From Diploscapter coronatus (Eukaryota > Nematoda > Chromadorea > Rhabditida > Rhabditidae): a stretch of 64,000 nucleotides of DNA. Location: contig OZ038423.1 in assembly GCA_964036155.1 (NCBI GenBank), positions 25,435,249 through 25,499,248 of the forward strand. The letters run 5' to 3'. Positions 45,933 to 57,680 of this stretch are shown one piece after another. The notes below the pieces were generated by a model that saw only the letters and a list, made by a program, of their open reading frames with translations, ran no database searches and was not told the DNA's origin. Made by a program: the position numbers and the translations under genes. The number at the start of each line of letters is the position of its first letter. The first letter of the stretch is position 1.

Positions 45933-47575
45933 ATGCCAGTTGTCTATGCAAAACGCATCACGGCTGATGACTTAACACAAGAAATCCAAGTCGAATTTGT
46001 GGGTGAGCGCCACTGCTCTCTTTCTGCCACAGACCTGTCATTCATTGTAGGAGAACGTCAGTTTGGTCGCGGCCGTTTCTCTGGAGTGTTCAAGGCAGAG
46101 CTCATCAAACCTGACCGAATGACTATCGCTATCAAGGTTGATCAATTCCCATGTCTTCATTCTTCATCCACTCATCTAGGTGGTGCTTGTGTCAGCAGGA
46201 GTGCGTACCATTCCTGCGGGCGAAGTGCAACTGCCTGTAGAGATCGTCATTCTGGGCAAATTGCGCTGTCCATTCATCGTCTCTGCCTTCTACTACTTCA
46301 CCAGACGAGTCGCATCTGATGTGAGTCTCTTTGTTAAAGAATTCTACCTGCTCATTTCATTCAAGTTGTTCTACGGCGTGATTCTGAATGCGATGCCTTC
46401 GGACATGGAGAAATTGACTCGAGACGACAAATTGTGGCTGGACAGAGTGGATGCGGCCATGTACAGCTGGCAGCTGCTAAGAGCGATCGAGCACCTCGAA
46501 CAGAAGGCCGTCATTCATTTGGACATCAAGCCCAGCAACATTCTCGTTAATCATGAAGTTTGTCATAAGGATTCTAACGGTCCGTATTTTATGAGCCAGA
46601 CCGGGTCGAGCCCGAAATTGAATTTTCAGATACACGATTTCTTCCGAATTTTAAGCATGAAATGCATAAGAATTAGTTTTTAGCACTTTTCGTGAGGTTA
46701 AAAATTGATTTTTTTGTTGTCGAAAAACTGCAAATTGATACATTTGAAGCTTCGGGCCAAATCGGAGCGAAAATTTTCGGTCCGTTTAGAACCGTTTGTC
46801 ATTCCACTTCTAATTCCTTCATTAATTCCCCTTTTGCAGGAGGGCATTCTGCAGTTGGCAGACTTTGGCAATGCCTATTTCTTCGACGAAGTGCCGCAGA
46901 TCACGACCGGCTACCAAGTGACTCGCTACTATCGACCTCCCGAACTGCTGCTGGGCGGAAAGCAGATCTCCTCTGCCTGCGACGCGTGGAGTGTGGCTTG
47001 TGTGATCTACGAATTCTTCACTTCCAGGCAGCTCTTCAAAGCTCGGGACAAAAATGGACAGGCAAGTCTAATTCCTTGCCCGATTTGCAATAGAAAATAG
47101 GGGTGTGCAGAATTCCGATTTCGATTCCGGATTTTTCAAAATTCAAATTCGACACACCCTTGACAGAGAACTAGCCCCTTTGCAGATTCCTCTAATTCTT
47201 CAAGTGTTTGGCTATCCGACAGAAGAGGACATCAAAGCGATGAATGTGAAGCGGCCGAGATATAAGAACTGCGAGGGGCGGGGATTGGGAAGGGTTTGTG
47301 GATGACTGGCTGATTGGACAATTTGCATATGGGAATTGCAGTTCGTAGCTGGAGCGATAGACGATACAGCCCTGTCTCTGCTGCAGTCGATTCTGCTCTA
47401 CAATCCAGGCAAGAGAGCCAAGCCGTCTGTCTGTCTGCAGCACTCCATGTTCGATCTGCTCAGATCTGTAAGTGCCCTTCCTTTTCATTTCATTGCCCCA
47501 TTCATTCGTTGCCTGTTGCAGGAGTCCCCGCCAATTCGAAGCAACGGCCGGCCGATCATATTGGACAGGAGTTGA
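45933..47575 (+). CDS. Divergent GSK3-like serine/threonine kinase
   Basis: Protein kinase of the CMGC group; GSK3 is the closest family I can see. Features in order: Gly-rich loop GERQFGRGRFSGVFKAE, beta-3 lysine in TIAIKVV, a helix-C glutamate in LPVEIVILGKL, catalytic loop HLDIKPSNILVN (HLD instead of HRD, catalytic Asp kept), LADFGNAYFFD, activation segment TRYYRPPELLLG (PPE replacing APE, with the tyrosine pair of GSK3), DAWSVACVIYEFFTSRQLF, LILQVFGYPTEEDIKAM, and a C-terminus ending RPIILDRS. The regular GSK3 N- and C-terminal extensions are short. The intron after NILVNHE carries a 228-bp element inserted beside its donor; the intron after KNGQ starts with GC and contains a 65-bp element. 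A poly(A) signal AATAAA follows at about 47645. Nematodes have several fast-evolving GSK3-like kinases, often germline expressed; that expression is inference here. Confidence 0.87.
46567..46794. mobile_element. MITE with perfect 8-bp target duplication in kinase intron
   Basis: Flanked by identical TTTGTCAT at 46559-46566 and 46795-46802. Ends AGGATTCTAACGGTCCG and (reverse complement) CGGTTCTAAACGGACCG are related. The target site starts within two bases of the intron donor (GAA|GTTTGTCAT), so insertion copied most of the donor site. 8-bp duplication suggests hAT-type; superfamily is inference. Confidence 0.8.
47098..47162. mobile_element. 65-bp hAT-like micro-element in kinase GC-AG intron
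   Basis: Ends TAGGGGTGTGCAGAATT and (reverse complement) CAAGGGTGTGTCGAATT. Flanks atagaaaa (47090-47097) and acagagaa (47163-47170) share 6 of 8 bases. The interior CCGATTTCGATTCCGG resembles the element embedded in the GPCR at 6354. Confidence 0.65.
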
Positions 47576-48085
47576 GGGAAATGATGCAACTCGCCAATTC
47601 ACAATCAGAAAAGACCATAAAGTGCAAACGAGTTGATTCGATTCAATAAACTCACTGACTTGACTCACTTGAACCTTTGATCATTCTCATTCTCCCCAAT
47701 AACATTCCAAAGTGTGAAAAGAGAGGGAATTTGTTTATCAAAGAGCTCCACTTTGCAATAAGAAGAGCCTTCCCATTGCTTAATTCTCTACCTGTGCCAT
47801 AGATATTATCAGGCAGAAACAAAGGGAGCAACTAACTATTTCACACTTCTTCTCTGCCACAATGTACACTGCCACGCTGCCTCGCAATCGATCAACTCAT
47901 CGTTTGATATAAAAAGTTCCAATTCCTCGGTCTTTTTCCACGTTTCTCTTTCGTTTCGCCTCCCCCTTCCTGCCTTTCTCTTCGCATTGCAATTCTTTCT
48001 GTCTGTGTTTCTGATTTATGTGAATAGACCGATTTTCACCTCCATTTGATCGAATCAAAATTGTCGCTTTTGCAGGAAAGAAGCC

Positions 48086-48871
48086 ATGACAGTTGACGAT
48101 GAACAGCTTCTGCAGAAGGCGAAGGAAGTCATGAAGCACGCCTACATGTAAGAATCCCTCAACATTCAAAATAAAGCATTCAGCATGTTTCAGTCCGTAC
48201 AGCAAATTCCCCGTTGGAGCTGCACTTTTGACAGAAGATGACCAAATCATTGTTGGAGGTAAGTGGATCTTAAAGAAATCAAATGTATGCAACCAACTTT
48301 TAGCAAACCACGAAAATGCTTCTTATGGAGGAACGATTTGTGCAGAGCGCTCTGCAATGTGCGCTGCCCTGTCGCAGGGACATAGGAAGTTCAAAGCGAT
48401 TGCTGTGGGTCAGTTCAACAAATGACTGCATTCTATCGGCAATATGTATTTGAAATAATGACGAAATACGATCGAAATTGATGGAAACTTGAAAAGATAG
48501 CATATAGCCGCATAATCACCAGAAGAAAATGGGAAAAGACCCTACCCTTATTTTAGTTTCCTTCCCGAATACATATTACTAGTCCAAGTTGTCATCAATT
48601 GCTATTGCGTTTCGTCATTATATCACTTAAAAACCGCACATTCTATCCGACTCCAAACAATGATTTCTTCCTTTCAGCAACCGAGCTTCCCGAACCTGCC
48701 TCCCCCTGCGGGATTTGCCGACAGTTCCTAATTGAGTTCGGCAACTACCGCGTTATTCTGGGCTCGACCACCTCGAACAATGTGAAGAAGATGCAGCTTA
48801 AAGAGCTGCTTCCCCTGGCTTTCACTCCTGCAGATTTGGACGAACACAGCGAGATGACAAAGGAGAAATGA
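48086..48871 (+). CDS. CDA: Cytidine deaminase
   Basis: Zinc-dependent cytidine/2'-deoxycytidine deaminase of pyrimidine salvage, cytosolic, usually a homotetramer. Four exons (48086-48147, 48194-48258, 48304-48408, 48678-48871) join in frame to 141 residues, the usual length for the compact eukaryotic and bacterial enzyme. Substrate-binding HENASYGG, zinc and catalytic CAERSA (zinc Cys and the proton-shuttling Glu), and the second zinc motif SPCGICRQF are all present; the N-terminal [10 protein letters not shown] block is typical. HENAS replaces the commoner VENAS. A strong 3' splice site (CTTTTGCAG) lies 10 bases before the ATG, consistent with spliced-leader addition. AATAAA follows the stop at about 48918. 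It lies 511 bp downstream of the kinase on the same strand. Confidence 0.95.
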
Positions 48872-49973
48872 AGCATTAGCAAACATGTCAGTGATTGTTA
48901 GAATTTTGATGATTTTTAATAAATTTTCTTCTCTTTAAACCGATCTGTTTGACATTCTGTGCCCTTTCCATCCATCTGTAACTGCTGCAGTTGCCATTCT
49001 TCTCGTCCTCATCCAGTCATTCTGCTTTTCTACTTCATCTGCATGTTTGCCTGTGGAATGCGCTTCTGAAATCCCATGCATCATTCAGCCGGGAAAAAGC
49101 AACCAAATGAGCAAAAGTATCACAGCCAATTAACGCAACTTGTAAGCTGGCAATTCTGAAAAAGAGTAAATCGATAAAATTTAATCAGTAAAATAAAATC
49201 TTAAAAATTGATGGCACGCGTTCATTCTTTTTACAAAAATAACAGTGCAATAGGCAGTCCCTTTTTTCACCAGTGTGGAAATATATGGAAAAGGGAAGAG
49301 AAGAATAAGTAAAGCAAGAACAGAAAGTTGATTCTGCCTATCAGGCACAGATGCACTTTTTGGAAAGAGGATGAAAGCGTAGGTGATAAAATGTGATGAT
49401 TGGATAAATATCAGAAGAGCACGAAATTTTACAATTGAATCGGCATGAAATCAAAATTCAACATGAAAAACCTAGATAAAATTTAGGTGAAACTAGAAGT
49501 AGAAAGCCTAAGCGGATCCTGTCGGACGAAATAAAAGAATAGAGAAGTGATAAAGTCAGTGAAGAAAGGAAGCGAAATGAAGGCCTTTCAGATGAAGTCG
49601 GGAGACAAAAAGCAGAGAAAATAAGTGAAAGCAATAAAGTTATGGTAAGTCAGTGAAAAATAAAAACAAAGAAATGGCTGTAAATGGAAAAATATCAAAT
49701 TTGCACAACATTCAAAGGAATCTTTAGAAATTAGACACAATGTAGAACTCGTACACGTTTCGAAGGAACCACAGAGTATAGAAATTTGTTGCGGAAAAGG
49801 AAAGAGGGGAAGAAGAAAAAGCAATGATAAAATGATAGAAAAGAGGGAGGAGGCGAATATAAAGCTGGGATAAATGGGAGAATGAGAATTGAAGATGAAG
49901 AAGAAGAGTGAATGAGGCACTCGCTTGACTGGGTGAATGCATGAATGAATGGGTGGATTGGGGAATTACGGAG
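48872..49973. other. Intergenic between convergent CDA and sorting nexin genes
   Basis: Apart from the CDA poly(A) signal near 48918 I see only AT- and purine-rich sequence. Short minus-strand frames at 49588-49920 are low-complexity Phe/Leu/Ser translations and are not credible genes. Confidence 0.5.
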
Positions 49974-52900
49974 TTACTCGTAGCGGACAGACAGATTCTT
50001 GAGCCGATTCGCCACTTCCTGGTAGAACTCTGCCTGTCTCTTGAGGTACGTGCCCATCGTCTCTTTGAAGTCTTCCACCTGAAATCGCCACGACGGTTCA
50101 TCTCTTTTCAGGTCATTCCACTCAAAGACTGACCTTTTCGGATGTGAGATGGTTGATTTCGGCGAGCAGTGCATAGCTGGTCGAGTCCATTCTCTGCCGC
50201 ATTTTCTCCACCTCTGCAGACGGCAACTTCGATTCGGCATCTTTGTATTTGGCCACCACTTGCTGCAATTCATTCCTTCATTGGCATCTTCTCTTGCGTC
50301 TTTCCCTCTACCTTATGCACCGAGAGAATGTCAGGCACGGCTTGGACAGTGCCTTTGTAGGAGAAGAGATTCTCAACCACAGGCTCCATGTCCTTCTTCG
50401 TGTGGGCGTCAAACAGATTCCCTATGTCGTGGTATTCAGATGCAGTATGACTAAGTGCATCGGTCACTTTGCGGCTATCTGCAATGAACATTCTTCTTCT
50501 GCCCCCTACTCACTCACAAGGGAAGGTTTTTTAAGTGCTGAATTTAAAATCTTGTTAGAACCCACATATAGTTTTGAAGCACTCTGTGAGTAGGTAACGT
50601 TAATGCAACATTAAAGGCCCACTCGCGAAAATGCGCATTTTGCGCGGCAGAACATCGATTTTCCATAATCAAAGAGGATATATATTTTTTAATTCTAGAA
50701 AATCATGAAACGGATATTTTTCAATGGTTTTAACAAAAGTTGCTCAAGATAATCTATCGATTCATATTCAATTCTGACAACTTGGGAGACTGTTCAAAAA
50801 ATTTAAATTTTTGGTAAGAGTTCCTCTTATATGAAAATGTCGAAAGAATTGGTCCCTGAAAACAGCTCAAACCTATATTAATCAGTAGAGGAAGTTATTT
50901 AGAGCAACTTTCGTGAAAGTAGCAATGAGAAATATTCATTCCCGAATTTTCTACAAGTTTTGAAAATATCCTCTCTAACTATGGAAAGTCGACATTTTGA
51001 CGCACAAAATGCGCATTTCCGTGAGTGGGCCAGAGCTGAGACGAAGTTTCGACTTCGACTTCGAAAGTCGAAACTTCGAGGGTTTTTGAGCCAACTTCGA
51101 CTTCGACTTCGAAAATTTTGAGAAGCCAACTTCGATTTCGACTTCGACTTCGAATTTGAAAATTTCAACTTCGTCTCAGCTCTGGAGTGGGCCTCTAATT
51201 TTTGTAGTACATTACCCGCTCACCGGATGCTTCGAAACTATGTCGATCTTGGCGGAATTTAAGATTCAACATTTAAAAAACCTTCCCTTGTCAGACTCAC
51301 TTGAATTGTCATCATTCTCAAACGATGTCTGCAGTGTCTTGAATGCCAACCCCATTTTCTGCCAATTCTGCTTGACTGGTCCAGCAAAGGCCTTCTGGAA
51401 GACGATCATCCTCTCCTGCATAATTCGCATTGCGTCCTCCGATGTCTTCACGCTTCGCTGGAATCGCTCCACATGACGATCTCTGCAAACAACAATAATT
51501 AGTAATTGTGAATTGTGAATAATGAATTGCAGCAATCTTACACATTCTGCAGATCCAGTCTTTGTTGGGGGATTGTGAGACAGTGGAAGAAGTTGCCTCC
51601 GACATACTCGTCCTTCTCTGCCTTCCTCTTGCCATTTTTCCATTCTTTCTCGTCTGTGCAGCTGATGAAGTGCAGCCACATCTGAACGATTGTTATTCCT
51701 TCTCTCTCTCTCTCTTCATCTCATTCACTTACTTCACTCTGACTGAGGACAGGGTGTCTGCAGATTTTGTTGACCCATAGCTGCAGAATGTGTTTGCGAT
51801 GATCGATCAGATCCTCTTCGTAGCGGCCACTCATCTGCTTCTCCGGCAGAGGGGGAATGGGAATCTGCAACACGCACATCATTCTGTCAATCAAGGCAGG
51901 CACTAACCATGATGTACTTGGCAGATAGCTGTTCGTAGAGCCAGTCGAATCGTTTGTATCTGCGTGCGACTTGGATGCCTGTGAGTGAGGAGATGATGGA
52001 GTAGGCGATGAAACTCTTGAATCCCTTCAGCTTGGTCTCCTTCTTCGGCTTGTCCACCACGCAATTGTAATGCTGCTGCATCGGTTTCCACATCACAGTC
52101 CCATTCACAATCTGCAATCCGATCAACTCCTTTTCCCCATTCATCCATTCATTCAACTCACCACAATTTCATGTCTCTCAGATGGCGCAGAAGTCATTCT
52201 GCTCTCCCCCAGAATGTAGGCCTCCATGCCCGATTTGACGAAGTTCGAGAATCGATTGATGTTCCGATTCACTTTGACCACTCCTCCAGCACCCACGGTC
52301 GTGCTGCGGTCCGAGGCGTGTGCCGATTGACTGCGGCCGAGCGGACCTCCGCCAGAACTGCGCATCTCTGCCAGAGCATTGTGGTGGTTGGCTGCATTCT
52401 CCTGAAGCAAAACAACAATCAGTTTGAAGGGGAAACAGTGAAACGAAGCGACGAACACAGACAAATGACGACAATAATTCTAACGACACGACACATGAGG
52501 TACCATTTTGGCAGCAGCCAATGCATGTGACAGTCTCTTCTCAATTCGGGCCCTGTATTCCTGCTCCAAACTGCTCCGTCTCCTCTTGTCAGCTCTGTCC
52601 CTGTCTGTCTTCTTCCTCCTTCCCGTCCCTCCTTCTCTTCCTCCCTCTCCACTGCTCCTCTCTTCATCAGTCGTGGCCCCTCCCCCAGCCAAAGACGAGT
52701 CCGTCCTCGACCCATTCCTCACAGGCCCAGCGCCTGTCCCTGTGCCCGCCGCACTCTCAGCAGCACTTCCGCTGCCTCTTCTTCTCTGCTCGTCAGTCAC
52801 TGAAGTCCTGCTGCGAGAGAACGAACGATGCCTATCTCCGGACAGAGCCAATGGATCAGCCACTGACAAACGATGCTCCTGGAGATTCGAATGATTCCAG

Positions 52901-55900
52901 TCAAAATGACAACGGAATTGCAAGAGAAGAGAAGAAGAGAGAACAAGCAATCGAAGAAAAGAGCATTGAATTGTGAATTGATCATACCGCGATGGCCCCG
53001 AAAGACACACTCATTCTCCTGTCTGCATTGCGCAGCTGTGCGATAGGGAAGGGCAGGTCATAGAAGTAGATGTCCGCACCGGCGGGCAGCCCTGAGATGA
53101 GTGCGCGAGTGTGTCGTCTGCGGGCTGTTGCCTGCGAGGAGGGTTCACGAGAGCCATGTCTCGTCATTTTTGGAATGGAAACAATTAGTCAGACGCGGGG
53201 AATCGCGATTGGGCATAGCATTCAACCGAGAGACTGCATATGGAAATGATGAATATAGTCGCCGAGTGGCTAGTGGCTAGTGGCTAATGGCTAAAGGCTA
53301 AAGCTGAACAACTTGAGCGAATTTTGTTAGGCGGAGACCAAAAACTTGATGCGCCCTTTCTGACTGCGCTCTGCCTCTGGCTCTCTTCTCTGCCACCCCA
53401 AATAATACTTGCAATCAGTGGACGGAGGGCGACAAAATTGGGCATGAGAGGACTGCAGAAGGGCAGATGGAAGACTAATGCAGAATGCAGAGAGAATGCG
53501 ACGCTGATGAAAATGACTGCAGACCAATCTGAATAGAGACGGAAACACCGAGGCACTTACAATGGAGTCGGAGTCTGCCACGAAAAGGTTATCGTAATTC
53601 TCATCGGAACAATTGTATGTGGACTTAGTGCGAATTCTGGCAGGTGGCACAGACAGGAACTTGGAAGAGGAAAGAGGGAATTTGTGCATTCCTGCATTGG
53701 ATGCATTCGATTCGATGCAAAGTGGAGGCAGGGCGAGAAGGCTGTTTTCAGCCATTACAGACCACTGACTAAGTCACTAGCACATCTCTGCATTTGCCTT
53801 TCTGCTCCTTCGACTGCTAACTGCTCATGTCAATTCCCCTTCCCCTTGCTCATTTCTACACGCAATCCATTCTTTGGCTTCAACCCTCCCCGACCCTGAA
53901 TAATTCAATGCTCCTTTCTTAGAAAGAGATAGACCAGATCTGTGGATCTTCTAGCCAAATTTGTTTCATCTCTAAGGATGGAGGGAAAGTGAATTACTTT
54001 GTGAGCACTGTGAGGGCTGAGATGGGAAGACTGTGCATGAAGATGGTGCTCTATTATGGAGGCAGACCGATTTCTAGCAAATAGCATTTTCCTTAAATAT
54101 CTGAAATTAGCAGAATTTTGCAGAACGCCAAAAAAAAACGAAACGGAATTATCAAATTGGAAGGACGGAAGACTGGTTTTTATGTCGCAAAAATAAAGGA
54201 GGATTTGAATTGCATTGACTAATCGTTTATCTCTCGCTGCCCGCTCTTTGCGCCTTTACTTCTCCTCTTCTCCTCCTTCTTCTTCTTTTATTCAGTTCTT
54301 CTGACTTCTCTAATTGTCACCCCATTCAAACGATTCAGATCCACTCATTCTCGATTTCTCGCTTCATCACAGACAAAAAATAAAGGAAAAGTAACTTTCC
54401 GAAAGAAAGACATAGATTTTGAAGAATAGAGCTATACTTCAAACTCGTACAAATCCACACTGAAAAGGCGATTCCTTGAAATCCCAGTCGAATCGTTATG
54501 ATAACTCTCAAACATCTAAACATGAACCAACCCATCCAAACTTGTCTTCCAAAAGACGTTACTTCGTGCTGTTTAATGTTTCTCCGATCTCCAATTCGTG
54601 TCTTTTCCCTCCTTATTTCCACCCACAATCTCTGTTTTTGTCTTTGAGTTTCAATTTCTCCCCGGGGATCTGTTGCATATCTGCCCAGCTCTCCCCTATT
54701 TCAGAAATGATGTTTTCAGAGTAAACTTTCCAAGTCGCAGCTCTGCTTGTTTGTAAGGAATCTTCAAAAATAGAGCAGTCATGTCACATGCGTTGCCCCC
54801 ACAATATGCATAAAAGCGGATGAACTCACATTCTGCTCCTCGTCTTCGTCCGTCCATTCATCGTCGAAATCGTCGCCTGCATTCGAAGTCGTCTGAGACG
54901 GCAGACCTGCAATCAGACAGTTAATGAATTAGTTGAAGAGAGAGAATGAAGACAGACCTCCGAGGGATGGAGCAGAGCTGGCTGCATGCTGTGCGAGGGT
55001 GTGGGAGGGCGGGGCGAAGGCAGGTGGTTGTGGTTGCGAGGAATGAGAAGGAGGGGCGAACGACCCACTGCCCCAGTCGTCGAATTGGGCACTGCCTGCA
55101 GAGGGCTGCTTGTTGAGGCCTGCTGCCGAACTTGCATAACTCGAACCGGCCAAGGACACTGGGGCTGAGAACTGAAATAGAAGTATTCATTAAGATAGTC
55201 AGTGAAATGAGAATAACAAGTCTGCATTCGATCATAGCTCATGTCACTAAATAAACGACCTTATCCCTGTAGTGTCTGCAAGGAGCAGGAGACGACTCGA
55301 CCGATTCTGTGATGGAGAAAGTGACATTTCTGGTGGACAGGGACACGCTCGCATCAGGCTTGAGCGTGCTGCACGTGTGTCTGCGAATCATCTGCTTCTT
55401 GCGCTTCTCTGCCAGAAGCCGTGCAGTTTCCTCTGCAGTAGCATTCACGGCTGCTTGCAGTGGGTCGTATGCAGCCGCTGCGTCGACAGCCTTCCGCAGG
55501 CCAGAAGTGAACAGCATTGCTTACAGACTCGAAGACTAGGACTGACTGACTGACTGATTATTCGCTAGAAAATGAACATCTGCCGGGAGGAGATTCTTCG
55601 ATAAACAATTTGAGATTCAAGGAGAAATGAGGAGGCGAATTCTCGCGGAATTGGAAGGAGAAAAAAGGCAATCTTATCTGGAAGAAATAGGAGATTAGGC
55701 CAAATAATTTGAAACCGAGTTTTTTCCTTCTGTCAATTCGAAAAGTCTCCTCAATTTCATTCTTTCTCCAGTCTTCAATCCTTCATTCAATTCTCGTAAC
55801 AAATTTAACCGCCCTCTAAAATAATCGGAAAGAGAAGAGCCAATTTGGGATGAAGCTCTGCAGAAAATGCGGAATAACCAGAAAACTTTCGGAGAGGAAG

Positions 55901-56691
55901 AAGAAGTGCCACCGGAGTTGAAAGGAGGGGAATGCCGAAGTTCCTATTTCAAAGAAGATAAGATAGGTTACAGGTGTTCTTTCCTATCGAAAAGCTTTCA
56001 AGGAAAATCGAATTTGGTGCTTCCTTTTGAAAGCATCAGTCTTTTGTTTTCCATTATCAAAGAGGAGCTGTCACCATCTCTGGGGAGTTGTCCAGGTTTC
56101 TTGAAAATTCGAACAGGAGAAGAAGAGAACAGAGAGCATGAAAGGCATTTTGAGCCTTCCTTTTTCTTTTCCCGCAACTGACTGTGATCGAATGCAAACA
56201 GATGTATTCACTCTGTAAGATGAATTGACTGACCAGACTGTCTTGCACGGAGGAGACGTATGACTCGGGGAAGAGGCCGATTGAGCCGCGTGTGTTCTTG
56301 CCTTCCAGCCAGCCGCCGGCGATGCCCTGTAACTCATTCATTCAAGTCAATCATTATGAAAGACGTTTTGTGAAAGCCGTACGCTTATGATGAAAAATAC
56401 ATATACCTGTTTAAAGAGTATAGGGGTATGGAAAGTAGGCTATGTTCGGTCTCAAAATGAGTAGAGTATTTCTAGATACTGTTCAGACTAGCCTACCCAA
56501 CCTATACCTATAATCCTATTTCTCGGGTGTACTGTTGTACGGCTTTTACAAGAAAAAAAAGAAAAAAGTATTATGAATTGCCTGACCGCTTTGATGATGG
56601 TCAGAGTCTCGCCAGCCTTGATCGACATTTCCCCCGAATTGGGCTGCGCATCGAAGTCGTACTCTGCGCGAACTCGGCTGCCTGCTTCCAT
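49974..56691 (-). CDS. SNX9: SNX9/18/33-type sorting nexin (LST-4-like), SH3-PX-BAR
   Basis: Membrane-remodelling sorting nexin of clathrin-mediated endocytosis; the C. elegans member is LST-4. ATG 56691 opens an SH3 domain (VRAEYDFDAQPNSGEMSIKA, then GIAGGWLEGKNTRGSIGLFP). Low-complexity exons follow, including acidic DDFDDEWTDEDEEQN (about 54860), typical of the region that binds AP-2 and clathrin. NRFSNFVKSGMEAYILGE (about 52230) begins the linker into the PX domain: WKPMQQHYNCVVDKPKKETK, IQVARRYKRFDWLYEQL and PIPPLPEKQMSGRYEEDLID. The BAR domain runs from VERFQRSVKTSEDAMRIMQE to FYQEVANRLKNLSVRYE and the stop at 49974. A 3' splice site GTTTTCAG lies about 12 bases before the ATG. Exons at 53755-53562, 53133-52990 and 52879-52502 join in phase and carry their own ATG, suggesting isoforms from internal promoters; 55517 is another candidate internal start. 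One BAR-region intron carries a 774-bp foldback. Confidence 0.92.
50517..51290. mobile_element. CAAGGG foldback element, copy E, with a nested insertion
   Basis: Ends CAAGGGAAGGTTTTTTAA and (reverse complement) the same 18 bases, flanked by TCA on both sides. Arms pair for well over 150 bp, including CGAAAATGCGCATTTTGCGC with CGGAAATGCGCATTTTGTGC and AGAGGATAT on both arms. The right arm is interrupted by the element at 51031-51184. It lies in the intron between BAR-domain exons of the sorting nexin. Confidence 0.85.
51031..51184. mobile_element. 154-bp hAT-like element nested in foldback E
   Basis: Perfect inverted ends CAGAGCTGAGACGAAGTT, and a perfect 8-bp target duplication GAGTGGGC at 51023-51030 and 51185-51192. 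The interior is a run of ACTTCG and TTCGAA-type repeats. Because it splits the arm of copy E, it is the younger insertion. Confidence 0.92.
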
Positions 56692-57680
56692 TTGTTTTCA
56701 CACTGAAAACACAAAACAACTGCATAACATTAGAGAAAATGAGGGGAAATGCGATATTCGGCAGAGGAAAAGGAATGGAAATTCCAAGAAATAGGATGAA
56801 GTGTGGAAATAAAAGGGGATGTTGTAAAAGCGAATTTTGAAATTTCATCGAGTAGTGAGAAGGGGGAGAGAAACAAACAGAAATAGACAGATGATTCAGT
56901 CGGTTATCGATCGAATCGCCTTTCGCTGTCTGTCGCTATTCCTTTTGCCTTTCGCTTTCCCACTTTCTTTACCTCCATTCCTTTCTTTCTCTTCCATTCT
57001 TTCACTTCTCTGCTTCCCTCTTCTTCACCCTTTTTGCCTCGCCAAATCACCCTCATCTTTCTGTTTCACACTCACATTGCAGAGAGAATAACTGTTCTGA
57101 CTGACACAATCACATAAACAAATTGGAAGGAAGAGGGATTGGTTGAATTGAATCGAATTGGTCAGTCAATCAGTCAAAACACGAGAAGTGACGGGGAGGA
57201 CTTGCGGCCTGGCGACCATTTGGAAAGAAACGCTCACATTTGCACAAGAGACTAGAGACACAGAATGGAAGAAGAAATGCAGAAAACAAAGAAGACAGGC
57301 AAATGAGCACGAATCTCCCTCTATCCTTTCATTTCATTCTCATTCACCCACAACGCAACCAACCTTAACAGTAGAGTCGATCCTCCTCAGATTCCCGTGC
57401 AAAAACAGCAGACTTGATTGGAGTCGGGCTGGTGGACTGATACAAAGTGCTACACCTAAATTAAGATAATTAATTTCCTGGAAAATAATCTGAAACATGC
57501 GGAGATATTCACATAGACAGGAAGCCTGACTAATATGAAAGAAAATCAATAAAAACGATGGGAAAAACTGTTAATTTATTCGAACCCAAAATAAGTCGAC
57601 TATCAAATGATAAGAATGAGTAATGAAGAATGGAAGGAGGAATGCATTCTTTTTTTGTTCGTTTGTTCCTCCATTGCTGT

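Noticed and set aside
49588..49920. Phe/Leu-rich minus-strand frames
   Set aside because: Low-complexity translation of a purine-rich tract; no splice context and no family match.
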